Assembly: GCA_027489245.1 (NCBI GenBank)
Contig: JAIYAC010000024.1
Coordinates: 1-64,000 of the forward strand
Direction of reading: 5' to 3'
DNA: 64,000 nucleotides
Origin: Neisseriaceae bacterium
GTDB taxonomy: Bacteria > Pseudomonadota > Gammaproteobacteria > Burkholderiales > Chromobacteriaceae
Position 1 is the stretch's first letter. The number at the start of each line of letters is the position of its first letter. A program made the position numbers and the translations under genes. Under the pieces are notes generated by a model. That model searched no databases. It was not told the origin of the DNA and saw nothing but the letters and a program-made list of their open reading frames with translations. Of this stretch, positions 52,934 to 61,023 are shown piece by piece.

Positions 52934-53679
52934 GATGGCTCCTTGATGGCAGATAGCACGCCGTGCTGCAGTACCAGCAGCAGCGCGGCTTGCAGGTCAA
53001 ACTCCGGCGATGCGGCCAACCCTGCCGCACTGGCTTCGTCCAGTGTGGTGCCGCCCAGCAGCGCCTGGCAGAAGGCCGCCTGGCCGGGGGCTAGCGGCAG
53101 CAGCTGCATCAGGTCATCGCTATCGCGCCACAGCAGCAGTGGCTGTGCTTCGTGCAGATTGACTGCGCAGCCAGCGGTGGCGGGCTGGTGGTGGGCGTGG
53201 ATGCTGGCCAGCGGCCACTGGCTGTCCAGTACGTGGCAGGCTGGTTGGCAGTGAAAGCACAGTGCCCCCCAGTGCTGCTGCGGGATGGCCGCCAGGGTGT
53301 CGATGGCCAGCGGCGTGGCATCGGCAGCGTAGTAGCCACGGTGCAGCGCCCACTCCAGCTGTGCTACGTCGGGCAGGTAGCCGATGTGCGCGGTGTGTTC
53401 GAAGGCGGCGACAAAACCGGCAAACCCCTCACCGTAGCGGTGCAGGTTGCCGCTGGCCGACGGCGTGGCCTTCACGTATTCGCGGCTGAGCGCCTCGAAG
53501 AACTCGTCGCCCAATAGCTGGCGGCAAATCGGGTACACCAGCGCCAGCATCTCCATCAGCCCTACGCGGTAGTTGTTGCGGTATACCGCCAGCGCAGCAG
53601 CATCAAAGCGCGGGTCGGGCTGCCACTGCGGCGTGGTGATGGCGTCCAGCAGGGCGTGTTGCCAGGCGGTTTCGTTCAT
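52930..53679 (-). CDS. bufC: DUF2063 partner protein of the MNIO enzyme
   Basis: 249 residues. N-terminal DUF2063 domain (LDAITTPQWQPDPRFDAAAL, YRNNYRVGLMEMLALVYPIC) followed by a winged-helix-like domain. In MNIO systems this protein binds the precursor peptide and the iron enzyme. ATG at 53679 overlaps the stop of the MNIO gene (ATGA), and its own stop overlaps the DoxX start, giving strict translational coupling. Upstream in-frame ATGs would extend into the MNIO gene and are rejected. Confidence 0.9.
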   Translation of the reverse strand: MNETAWQHALLDAITTPQWQPDPRFDAAALAVYRNNYRVGLMEMLALVYPICRQLLGDEFFEALSREYVKATPSASGNLHRYGEGFAGFVAAFEHTAHIGYLPDVAQLEWALHRGYYAADATPLAIDTLAAIPQQHWGALCFHCQPACHVLDSQWPLASIHAHHQPATAGCAVNLHEAQPLLLWRDSDDLMQLLPLAPGQAAFCQALLGGTTLDEASAAGLAASPEFDLQAALLLVLQHGVLSAIKEPS

Positions 53680-54524
53680 GCTGCCGCTCCTGTGTGCTGA
53701 TCGAGGATGGCCTGCGCGGTGGCCGCTTCGGCCAGCAGCGTGTCCAGCGGCGGGATATCGATATCCCATTCGATCAGGGTTGGCCGCACGCCAAAGCAGG
53801 CGATGATCTGGCGGTATAGCTGCCACACCGCCGGGTACACCGGGCGGCTGTGGGTATCCACCAGCAGGCGGCTGCCGTCGTCAAAGCTGCGCTCGGTATA
53901 GCCGGCCAGGTGGATTTCGCCGATGGCGTCCGCTGGCAGCGCGGCCAGAAAGGCGTCTACGTCGGTACCCAGGTTTTGCTGGTTCACGTACAGGTTGTTC
54001 ACGTCCAGCAGGATGCCGCAGCCGGTGCGTGCCACCAGCCCGGCCAGGAACTCGCCCTCGTGCATGTCGTTGCCGGGGTAGGCCAGGTAGCTGGACAGGT
54101 TTTCTATCAGCAGCGGGCGGCCCAGTACGTCCTGCGCTTCGGCCACGTTGGCCGCTACCACCTCCAGCATGGCGCGGGTGTAGGGGAGGGGCAGCAGGTC
54201 GTTGGCAAAGCGCTGGCTGGCGTCGTGGTTGAACGACAGGTGCTCGGACACCGCCACGGCCGGCACCGCGTCCAGCAGGCGCCGTAGCGCGGCCAGGTGG
54301 GTGGCGTCGGGGCGGGCGGCAGCGCCCAGGCCCAGCCCCACGCCGTGCAGCGACAGCGGGTAGCGTGCGGCCAACTGTTGCAGCATGGCCAGCGGCTGGC
54401 CGCCATCGAAAAAGTTTTCGCTGTGCAGCTCTATCCAGCCCAGCGGTGGTTGCTGCGCCAGTACCTGGCGGTAGTGCGGGTGGCGCAGGCCGATGCCGGC
54501 GCTAAGGGGGAGGGTGGCAGTCAT
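53676..54524 (-). CDS. bufB: MNIO-family iron enzyme (DUF692) of the bufferin operon
   Basis: 282 residues, TIM-barrel DUF692/MNIO family, relatives of MbnB and TglH. Conserved metal-site segments are visible: ELHSENFFDGG, LHGVGLGLG, VSEHLSFN, LIENLSSYL, LLDVNNLYVN, IHLAGY and VDTHSRPV. In bufferin systems the enzyme uses iron and O2 to convert precursor cysteines to heterocycles. ATG 54524; the gene follows the DUF2282 precursor gene by 66 bp and overlaps the DUF2063 gene. Confidence 0.94.
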   Translation of the reverse strand: MTATLPLSAGIGLRHPHYRQVLAQQPPLGWIELHSENFFDGGQPLAMLQQLAARYPLSLHGVGLGLGAAARPDATHLAALRRLLDAVPAVAVSEHLSFNHDASQRFANDLLPLPYTRAMLEVVAANVAEAQDVLGRPLLIENLSSYLAYPGNDMHEGEFLAGLVARTGCGILLDVNNLYVNQQNLGTDVDAFLAALPADAIGEIHLAGYTERSFDDGSRLLVDTHSRPVYPAVWQLYRQIIACFGVRPTLIEWDIDIPPLDTLLAEAATAQAILDQHTGAAA

Positions 54525-54590
54525 GGCAGGGTACCCGGGCAGAAACAGAAACGGGGCCGCAGCCCCGTCATGCAGCAAGCCGTGGCAGGC

Positions 54591-54848
54591 TTACTTCTTC
54601 ATCGGTTCCAGGGTGCCATTCATCTTGGTGCAGCTGCCTTTGGCCACGAATTTCCATTCGGTACCGTCTTTATCTACCTTGGACTGGCCGGCGCAGCTGT
54701 GGCCGTTGGCAGCACAGTCGTTTTTGCCTGCCATGGCGATGCCGTAGCACTTTTCCTTGTCGGCAGCGGCAGCCGGGGCGCTAACGGCAGCCATGGCGAT
54801 GGCAGCGGACAAAGCAGAAACCAGCAGGGTTTTGGACGTAGCGGACAT
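54591..54848 (-). CDS. bufA1: Bufferin precursor (DUF2282 metallophore)
   Basis: 85 residues. Signal peptide to about Ala28 ([20 protein letters not shown]), then the DUF2282 core [28 protein letters not shown] with four cysteines (34, 45, 52, 73). The KCYG, NDCA, HSCAG and KGSC/KGTC steps are the family signature. In Caulobacter such peptides (bufferins) are modified on cysteine by the MNIO enzyme and exported to bind copper. CAGGAGA lies before the ATG. It heads the four-gene operon. Confidence 0.95.
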   Translation of the reverse strand: MSATSKTLLVSALSAAIAMAAVSAPAAAADKEKCYGIAMAGKNDCAANGHSCAGQSKVDKDGTEWKFVAKGSCTKMNGTLEPMKK

Positions 54849-54904
54849 GGTGATTCTCCTGTGTGGATAGTGGGTTTGGAACGCGTGTTGTATCGCGTTA
54901 CCAG

Positions 54905-54935
54905 CTTTAGTCGGCCCACATTGCAGTTCATTACA
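54905..54935 (-). promoter_or_regulatory. Possible ECF-sigma-type promoter of the bufferin operon
   Basis: On the minus strand TGTAATG (54929-54935), about 16 bases of spacer, then CCGACTA (around 54907-54914), about 57 bases before the bufA1 start. Some bufferin operons are controlled by ECF sigma factors that use TGTAA-type -35 boxes; this match is only suggestive. No sigma factor gene is in the window. Confidence 0.3.
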
Positions 54936-54992
54936 CACTGCGGCAAAAAAATTTTCGAGTATCTTTTTGTGTGGCTTGTGTGACGGCCGGCG

Positions 54993-55027
54993 GCAAAACA
55001 AAACCCCGTTTGCACGGCAAACGGGGT
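54993..55027 (-). terminator. Terminator after queE
   Basis: On the minus strand ACCCCGTTTGC, 3-base loop, GCAAACGGGGT followed by TTTGTTTTG. Eight bases after the queE stop. Confidence 0.88.
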
Positions 55028-55034
55028 GGAGGGT

Positions 55035-55676
55035 TTAGCGGATGTTGACGACCTTGTGCGTCTGCACCGACAGCCGCCAGGCCGGGTGGGCCATGCACCA
55101 GGCGATGGCTTCCTGCGTATTCTGGCGCTGCAGCGGACTGTCCATCGGCTGCAGGTACAGGTGGTCAAACTGCAGGTCGGCGGGTAATTGGCCTGGCAGC
55201 AGCGTGGGCTGCGGGTAGACCAGCTTCAGCTCGTGGCCGCTGCGCTGTACCCAGTCGGCGCCGGCTTTGGGGCTGACGCAGATCCAGTCTATGCCGCGCG
55301 GGGCGGGCAGGCTGCCGTTGGTTTCCACCGCCACCTCGAAGCCTAGCGCGTGCAGGGCGTCGATGAGTGGCTCGTCCAGTTGCAGCAGCGGCTCGCCGCC
55401 GGTAAACACCACATAAGGTTGGCCGCCGGTGGCGCCCGCCGGCCAGGTGGCGGCGATGCGCGCGGCCAGCTCGGCGGCGGTGGCAAACTTGCCGCCGTCG
55501 GGGCCGGTGCCGACAAAATCGGTATCGCAGAACTGGCAGATGGCCTTGCTGCGGTCTTCTTCGCGCCCGCTCCACAGGTTACAGCCGCTAAAGCGGCAGA
55601 ACACGGCGGCGCGGCCTGCCTGGCGGCCTTCGCCCTGCAGGGTGTAGAAAATTTCTTTTACGGTGTAGTTCGCCAT
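55035..55676 (-). CDS. queE: 7-carboxy-7-deazaguanine synthase
   Basis: 213 residues, radical SAM. Converts 6-carboxytetrahydropterin to 7-carboxy-7-deazaguanine in queuosine synthesis. The iron-sulfur cysteines are in the extended form CNLWSGREEDRSKAICQFCD (C, 14 residues, CxxC), typical of one QueE subgroup; TGGEPLLQ and VETNGSLPAP follow. Starts 10 bases after queD. Confidence 0.95.
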   Translation of the reverse strand: MANYTVKEIFYTLQGEGRQAGRAAVFCRFSGCNLWSGREEDRSKAICQFCDTDFVGTGPDGGKFATAAELAARIAATWPAGATGGQPYVVFTGGEPLLQLDEPLIDALHALGFEVAVETNGSLPAPRGIDWICVSPKAGADWVQRSGHELKLVYPQPTLLPGQLPADLQFDHLYLQPMDSPLQRQNTQEAIAWCMAHPAWRLSVQTHKVVNIR

Positions 55677-55686
55677 GCTCGCCCCC

Positions 55687-56697
55687 TTACAGTAACGGCC
55701 ACTGCATGTCGCCACGGAAGGTCAGCGAGACGCCTTGCTCCGGGGTTTCCATCAGGTCGATGCGCGATAGCTCCGGCACCAGCGGCTTGAGCTCGCCGTG
55801 CACCCATTCGGCCACGCTGCCGGCATCGGCGGCGCGAATGCCGCTGAGCTTGTCCAGCGGGTTGTGGTCCAGCTGGCGGTAGATGGGCTTGAAGCGGTCT
55901 TTTACGTCGCCAAAGTCCAGCACCCAGCCCATGACGCGGTCTACGCTGCCTTGCAGCATCAGGCGGATCAGGTAGCTGTGGCCGGTGTAGTTGCCGGCGG
56001 CGTCAAACGGCACCGCGCTTTCAAAGTGCTGCTCTTTCCAGATGCGGTAGGTGTGGCCGTCGAACTGGCTGCCGGCGGTGTGCGTTTCGCGCACTTCCAC
56101 CCAGGCCAGGCCGGCCAGGCGCGGTTGCAGCTGCTGGTACAGCCAGGCCGCCATCACCTCGCTGGTGGGGTTGTCCAGGCCAGGGATATCGTTCAGGTAG
56201 CGGTGGTTCAGCTGGGCAAACAGCGGTGGCCAGGCTTGCAGCAGGATGTCATTCAGCGTGGCGTGGCGCGCGTCGGCCACAATGCGCACGCCAAAGCCGT
56301 GGCCGTGCAGGCGGCCGCATTTGTGGCCGGGTGGCACGTGGGGCAGCTGGTGCGCGGCTTCGAAACGGGTATCGAAGTACACGTATTCACGGCCGTCTTC
56401 GCCCAGCAGCACGCCACGGTCTGGTGCGCTGGCCAGGTGCAGGCTGCCGGGTTGGCCGCAGGCGGCCAGCAGGTGGCGCGCAAGCGACAGGTCGCTGGCG
56501 TCGGCCAGGTGCTGGCTGATATTGCCGTAGTGGAACGGTGCTACCGCCTGTTGCAGGGCGCTTTGCAGCGCGGGCAGGGTGTCCGGCAGCGCGGCGGTGC
56601 GCAGCTGTACACGAAAGCTGTGGCCGTGCTCGCCCACGCCTGGCAGGTTGCGCGCGGCTTCAAAACCGGCGCCTAGCAGATGGTGGCGGGCGTTCAT
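55687..56697 (-). CDS. queD: 6-carboxytetrahydropterin synthase, three-module QueD
   Basis: 336 residues, about 2.5 times a usual QueD (120-140). Three PTPS-like modules can be read. Module 1 (about 1-100): FEAARNLPGVGEHGHSF, with HGH but no clear catalytic Cys. Module 2 (about 110-225): FEAAHQLPHVPPGHKCGRLHGHGF, with the zinc His residues, the catalytic Cys and ETHTAG all present. Module 3 (about 230-336): GHSYLIRL, VLDFGDVK and RQLDHNPLD, with the first zinc His missing. Module 2 looks catalytic; module 3 supplies the DFGD/LDH strand that module 2 lacks. Its start overlaps the queC stop (ATGA). Confidence 0.9.
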   Translation of the reverse strand: MNARHHLLGAGFEAARNLPGVGEHGHSFRVQLRTAALPDTLPALQSALQQAVAPFHYGNISQHLADASDLSLARHLLAACGQPGSLHLASAPDRGVLLGEDGREYVYFDTRFEAAHQLPHVPPGHKCGRLHGHGFGVRIVADARHATLNDILLQAWPPLFAQLNHRYLNDIPGLDNPTSEVMAAWLYQQLQPRLAGLAWVEVRETHTAGSQFDGHTYRIWKEQHFESAVPFDAAGNYTGHSYLIRLMLQGSVDRVMGWVLDFGDVKDRFKPIYRQLDHNPLDKLSGIRAADAGSVAEWVHGELKPLVPELSRIDLMETPEQGVSLTFRGDMQWPLL

Positions 56698-57389
56698 GCG
56701 GCACCTCCGGTACGTACCACCAGCGGGTCGGCCACGCCGGCTTCGGCAAAGCCCTTGGCGCGCAGCTCGCACGAGGCGCAGCGGCCGCAGGGCGGCACGT
56801 CGCCGTTGTAGCAGGTATGGCTCCAGGCCATGGCGTCCATGGCGCCTACGTCCTGTGCTAGGCGCACGGTGTCGGCCTTGCTCATGAACATCAGCGGTGT
56901 GTGCAGGGTCACGCGGCTATCCATGCCCAGGCGCAGCGCCAGCTCCAGTGCCTTCAGCGTGTTTTCGCGGCAGTCCGGGTAGCCGGAGTAGTCGGTTTGC
57001 GCCACGCCGGTCACCACGTGATCGATGCCGCGTGTGTAGGCCAGCGCGGCAGCAAAGCTGAGGAACACCAGGTTGCGGCCGGGCACGAAGGTATTGGGTA
57101 GCGCGGTATCGGCGTCGTCACGGGCGCCTTCTTCCGGCGCGATGCTGTCGTCGGTCAGTGCGTTGCCGCCGATGGCAGCAAAGGTGTCGATAGGCAGCAC
57201 GGTCTGGCGTACGCCGGCCAGCTGGGCGATCTTGCGCGCGCAGTCCAGCTCCACGCGGTGGCGCTGGCCGTAATCGAAGGTAACGGCTTCTACGTTGGCC
57301 GCACCGAATTCGCGCATGGCCCAGTACAGGCAGGTAGTGGAGTCCTGGCCGCCAGAAAGAACGACAAGGGCTTTAGGTGTCTTGGTCAT
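56694..57389 (-). CDS. queC: 7-cyano-7-deazaguanine synthase
   Basis: 231 residues. ATP-dependent conversion of carboxy-deazaguanine to preQ0. PP-loop VVLSGGQDSTT at the N-terminus and a zinc site with four Cys (CYNGDVPPCGRCASC). Length as in E. coli (231). First gene of queC-queD-queE, with a TAGAAT -10-like hexamer near 57476. I do not see a preQ1 riboswitch in the 123-bp leader. Confidence 0.96.
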   Translation of the reverse strand: MTKTPKALVVLSGGQDSTTCLYWAMREFGAANVEAVTFDYGQRHRVELDCARKIAQLAGVRQTVLPIDTFAAIGGNALTDDSIAPEEGARDDADTALPNTFVPGRNLVFLSFAAALAYTRGIDHVVTGVAQTDYSGYPDCRENTLKALELALRLGMDSRVTLHTPLMFMSKADTVRLAQDVGAMDAMAWSHTCYNGDVPPCGRCASCELRAKGFAEAGVADPLVVRTGGAA

Positions 57390-57512
57390 GGTTCCGTCGA
57401 AAAACAGTCGAGGTTATTCAGCATAGACGCACACGGGATCGGTCTCACCCGGCGCGAAAAACCGGCCATTCTACCCTAGAACGGCGGCGGCGTGGCGCTG
57501 CGCCTGCCTGGC

Positions 57513-58430
57513 TCAGCCCGGCAGGCGGCGCAGGCAGCGTAGCGCGCCGGGTACCAGCTCGAAGCGCACCGGCGCGTGGCCGGCCAGCTCGCCGTCCAGC
57601 TCCAGCGGGCAGCGTGCCGGCTCGCCCTCTACCTGCAGCACACGGCCGCGCAGGTAGCGTACACGCGGGTCGGTCAGGCGTTGCGCCTGGCGCAGCTGCG
57701 GTAGCAGGCGGATAAAATCCAGGCTGCCGGCGTTGGCGATCAGCACCACTTCCATCAGGCCATCGTCCAGCAGCGCCTCGGGGGCAATGCCCAGCCCGCT
57801 GCCAAAGAAGCGCCCGTTGGCCGCCGACACGCAGGTAAAGCGGCCTTCTATCAGCTGGCCATCCAGCGTCAGCCGCATGGGCTGTGGCTGCCAGCGCAGC
57901 AGCGCGGTGCTGACGGCGCTGTAAAACGCCATGCTGGCCGGCAGCCGTGCCGGCATGGCTTTGACGCGGCGCACGATATCGCTGGTAATGCCGATGCTGC
58001 CGATATTGTTGCACCAGCGCACGCTGCCGTCGGCCAGCGTCACGCGAATCAGGTCCAGCGCGTGAACCTGGCCGGCCGCCATCAGCCCGATCAGGCCGGG
58101 CAGACTGTGGCCGCTGCCCAGGCTGCGCACAAAATCGTTACCGGTGCCGGTGGGGAGCACCGCCAGGGCGACATCGCGGCGGGTGGCCTCGGGCACGCTC
58201 ATCAGCCCGTTGACCACCTCGTGTACCGTGCCGTCGCCGCCTACCGCCACCACCCAGCGCGCGCCGGATAGCGCTGCTTCGCGTGCGTAGCGGGTGGCGC
58301 TGTCGGCACTGCTGGTCATCAGCACGTCTATGTCGAAATCGGCGCGCAGCGGGGCGAGCAGGTGCTCGGGCAAGCCCTGCGGGCGGTGCCTGCCATGCAG
58401 GATGAAGACGATGCGGGAGGGGGTAGCCAT
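57513..58430 (-). CDS. Diacylglycerol/lipid kinase family protein
   Basis: 305 residues. Catalytic domain with GGDGTVHEVVNGLM and the nucleotide loop PTGTGNDFVRSLG, then a beta-sandwich domain, as in YegS/DgkB-type lipid kinases. The lipid substrate is unknown. The ATG at 58430 gives the usual N-terminus (RIVFILHGRHRP); longer starts exist. Confidence 0.92.
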   Translation of the reverse strand: MATPSRIVFILHGRHRPQGLPEHLLAPLRADFDIDVLMTSSADSATRYAREAALSGARWVVAVGGDGTVHEVVNGLMSVPEATRRDVALAVLPTGTGNDFVRSLGSGHSLPGLIGLMAAGQVHALDLIRVTLADGSVRWCNNIGSIGITSDIVRRVKAMPARLPASMAFYSAVSTALLRWQPQPMRLTLDGQLIEGRFTCVSAANGRFFGSGLGIAPEALLDDGLMEVVLIANAGSLDFIRLLPQLRQAQRLTDPRVRYLRGRVLQVEGEPARCPLELDGELAGHAPVRFELVPGALRCLRRLPG

Positions 58431-58794
58431 GATGAACGCGCCGCGAAGTGGACGGGTCATTATGCGCAAAAGGCGGCAGCCTGCCCACGGTGCGATAGGG
58501 CAGGGTGTGTCACGGGCCGTGCGTGTGCGCCACGTCGGCGGCCAACCCGGTGTTGAAGGCGAAGGCTACCTCATGCCCTCTCAGGCATGCCAGGTTCGGA
58601 TACTACCCAGCGCAGGTAGCACAGCCGGATGGCTTGTTTGCCGATCAGCCGGTGGTAGCGGAAATGCAGGTGATACTGGACAAGTGAGCTATGTGCAAAG
58701 ACCGACTTGCCTCTTGCCTCTTGTGTTTAGGATAATCCCTATGTCATGGCGGTGGGTGCTGACTGTGACGTGCTACCACTAACAGGGAGAAGAG
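58431..58794. other. 364-bp intergenic region
   Basis: Divergent region between the lipid kinase and RhtB genes. It holds an exact copy of the dispersed word (58538-58547, minus). On the minus strand, 58571-58726 is an open frame of 51 codons without a usable start, reading a basic, aromatic stretch (QYHLHFRYHRLIGKQAIRL); it may be a gene remnant. No riboswitch recognised. Confidence 0.35.
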
Positions 58795-59424
58795 ATGAAT
58801 ACAAGTCACTGGGCCATGTTTGCCGGTGCCGCACTGCTGATGGTGCTGACGCCGGGGCCGAATATGGTGTACCTGATATCCCGTAGCCTGTGCCAAGGGC
58901 GCGGCGCCGGGCTGATCTCGCTGCTGGGCGTGGTGGCTGGATTTTTACTGCACATGCTGGCGGCGGCTTTGGGGCTGACCGCGCTGTTTCTTGCCGTACC
59001 CTTTGCCTACGCAGCGCTGAAATGGGGTGGCGCGGCCTACCTGATGTGGCTGGCCTGGCAGGCTGTGCACCCGAGTTGCCGGTCGCCGTTGGCTACCCGC
59101 GAGCTAGTGGCCGATTCGCCGCGGCGCCTGTTTGCGATGGGCTTCGTCACCAATGTGCTGAACCCCAAGATTGCTGTGTTTTATCTTTCCATCCTGCCGC
59201 AGTTCGTGGTGCCCGGGGCTGGCAGCGTGTTCCGGCAGAGCCTACAGCTGGGGCTGGCCCAGATCGCGATCAGTTTTACGGTAAACCTGCTGATTGTGTT
59301 GTTTGCCGCCAGGCTGGCTGCCGGTTTTGCCCGCCGCCCGCGCTGGCTGGCATTACAGCGCTACTTGATGGGTTGTGTGTTGGCCGCGCTGGCGGTGCGC
59401 ATGGCGTGGCAGCCGTCGCGCTGA
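58795..59424 (+). CDS. RhtB/LysE-family amino-acid exporter
   Basis: 209 residues, six membrane segments. Family motif LTPGPNMVYLISRSLCQG at residues 18-35 and GFVTNVLNPKIAVFYLSILPQFV. Members export threonine, homoserine, leucine or lysine. The substrate is not clear. AGGGAGA lies upstream of the ATG. Confidence 0.93.
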   Translation: MNTSHWAMFAGAALLMVLTPGPNMVYLISRSLCQGRGAGLISLLGVVAGFLLHMLAAALGLTALFLAVPFAYAALKWGGAAYLMWLAWQAVHPSCRSPLATRELVADSPRRLFAMGFVTNVLNPKIAVFYLSILPQFVVPGAGSVFRQSLQLGLAQIAISFTVNLLIVLFAARLAAGFARRPRWLALQRYLMGCVLAALAVRMAWQPSR

Positions 59425-59428
59425 GCTC

Positions 59429-59438
59429 GCGGCCAACC
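59429..59438. repeat. Intergenic copy of dispersed word between convergent genes
   Basis: Exact GCGGCCAACC in the 20-bp gap between the ends of the RhtB gene and glpD. Confidence 0.8.
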
Positions 59439-59444
59439 CCGTAG

Positions 59445-60944
59445 TCAGCGCGTAGGCTGCCCGCAGTGGCGCGCCAGCCAGGCATCCACCGCCTCGTCTG
59501 CCCCCGCTGGCAGGTGCAGGCGCAGCTTGCTGCGGCGCCACAGGATGTCGTCGGCGCGGGTGGCCCATTCTTTGTCTACCAGATAGCGCAGCTCTGCCTC
59601 GTACAAGCCGGGCTGAATCTCCTCCCCCAGGCCCGCCAGCGAGGCGGCGTTGCCCAGCACGGCGTGTACACGGCTGCCGTAGGCGCGAGCCAGGCGCTGC
59701 ACCAGCGGGGCCGGTAGCCATGGTTTGTCGGCTTGCAGTGTTGCCACGAAAGCGTCGAAGTCGCCGCCGGGCAGCTGGCCACCCGGCAGGTGCGCGCCAG
59801 CCGTCCACGTTGGCCGCGTGTTGCCCAGTAGCGGCGCCAGCTGGTCTACCACTTGTTCGGCCAGCTTGCGGTAGGTGGTGATTTTGCCGCCGAATACCGA
59901 CAGCAGCGGCGCGCCGTTGTTGTCCAGCGCCAGGGCGTAGTCGCGGGTGACGCCGCTGGCGTTGGCCGCGTCGTCGTCCAGCAGCGGGCGCACGCCGGCG
60001 TAGGTAGCCACCACGTCGGCCGGGCTGATCTGCTGCGAGAAGTAGCGGTTGCTCATCTGGCACAGGTAGGCCACTTCGTCGCTATCGATGGCTACCTGCG
60101 CGGCGTCGCCGTGGTATTCCACGTCGGTGGTGCCGATCAGGGTGAAGTCCTGCTCGTAGGGAATGGCAAAAATGATGCGCTGGTCCGGGTTCTGGAAAAT
60201 GTAGGCGTAGGGGTGCCCGAACAGGCGCTTCACGATGATGTGGCTGCCTTTTACCAGGCGGATGGCTTTGCTGGCCGGGGCCTGGATCACGCTGCCCAGC
60301 AATTGCTGCACCCAGGGGCCGGCGGCGTTGACAACGGCACGGGCGCTGACGGTGCTTTGCTGGCCATCGGCGCGCTGCAGGGTGGCCTGCCAGCCATCGC
60401 CGTGGCGGCGGGCGCCGGTGCAGGCGGTGCGGGTGAGAACGGTGGCGCCACGCTCGGCGGCATCGATGGCGTTCAGTACCACCAGGCGGGCGTCGTTGAC
60501 CCAGCCGTCGGAATAGACAAAGCCCTGGTGGTAGCTGGTTTTCAGCGGGCTACCGGCCGGGTGGCCGTCCAGGCGGATGCGCCGGCTAGCGGGCAGGCGA
60601 CGGCGGCGCGCCAGGTGGTCGTACAGGAACAAGCCGCAGCGTATCAGCCACGCCGGGCGCTGGGCGGCGTCGTGCGGCATGACAAAGCGCAGCGGCCACA
60701 TGATGTGCGGCGCGGCATCCAGCAGCACCTCGCGCTCTTGCAGCGCCTTGCGTACCAGGCCGAACTCGTAATACTCCAGATAGCGCAGGCCACCGTGAAT
60801 CAGCTTGGTGCTGGCAGACGAGGTATGCGCGGCCAGGTCGTCCTTCTCGCACAGCAGCACGCGCAGGCCGCGCCCTGCCGCATCGCGGGCAATCCCCGCG
60901 CCATTGATACCGCCACCGATGACCAGCAAATCGTACTGTTCCAC
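59445..60944 (-). CDS. glpD: Aerobic glycerol-3-phosphate dehydrogenase
   Basis: 499 residues. FAD enzyme at the inner membrane oxidising glycerol-3-phosphate to dihydroxyacetone phosphate and passing electrons to quinone. FAD site LLVIGGGINGAGIARDAAGRG at the N-terminus, SSASTKLIHGGLRYLE and FGGKITTYRKLAE are present. Length matches E. coli (501). The start is GTG at 60944, supported by AAAGGA seven bases upstream. Downstream of glpK on the same strand, with an operator-like repeat between. Confidence 0.97.
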   Translation of the reverse strand: MEQYDLLVIGGGINGAGIARDAAGRGLRVLLCEKDDLAAHTSSASTKLIHGGLRYLEYYEFGLVRKALQEREVLLDAAPHIMWPLRFVMPHDAAQRPAWLIRCGLFLYDHLARRRRLPASRRIRLDGHPAGSPLKTSYHQGFVYSDGWVNDARLVVLNAIDAAERGATVLTRTACTGARRHGDGWQATLQRADGQQSTVSARAVVNAAGPWVQQLLGSVIQAPASKAIRLVKGSHIIVKRLFGHPYAYIFQNPDQRIIFAIPYEQDFTLIGTTDVEYHGDAAQVAIDSDEVAYLCQMSNRYFSQQISPADVVATYAGVRPLLDDDAANASGVTRDYALALDNNGAPLLSVFGGKITTYRKLAEQVVDQLAPLLGNTRPTWTAGAHLPGGQLPGGDFDAFVATLQADKPWLPAPLVQRLARAYGSRVHAVLGNAASLAGLGEEIQPGLYEAELRYLVDKEWATRADDILWRRSKLRLHLPAGADEAVDAWLARHCGQPTR

Positions 60945-61023
60945 TGTCTGTCCTTTGTGCGGCTCCGGCTACCTTTCAGCCTTGAGTGTAGAAAATAGGT
61001 GAGGCAGATCATGCGGTACAACG

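Noticed and set aside
57390..57512. A preQ1 riboswitch before queC
   Set aside because: I looked for the short A-rich pseudoknot tail and conserved loop of preQ1 switches in the leader and did not see them.
58500..58794. A riboswitch before the RhtB exporter gene
   Set aside because: Some stretches looked like glycine or 6S RNA fragments, but no complete consensus or folding pattern could be traced.
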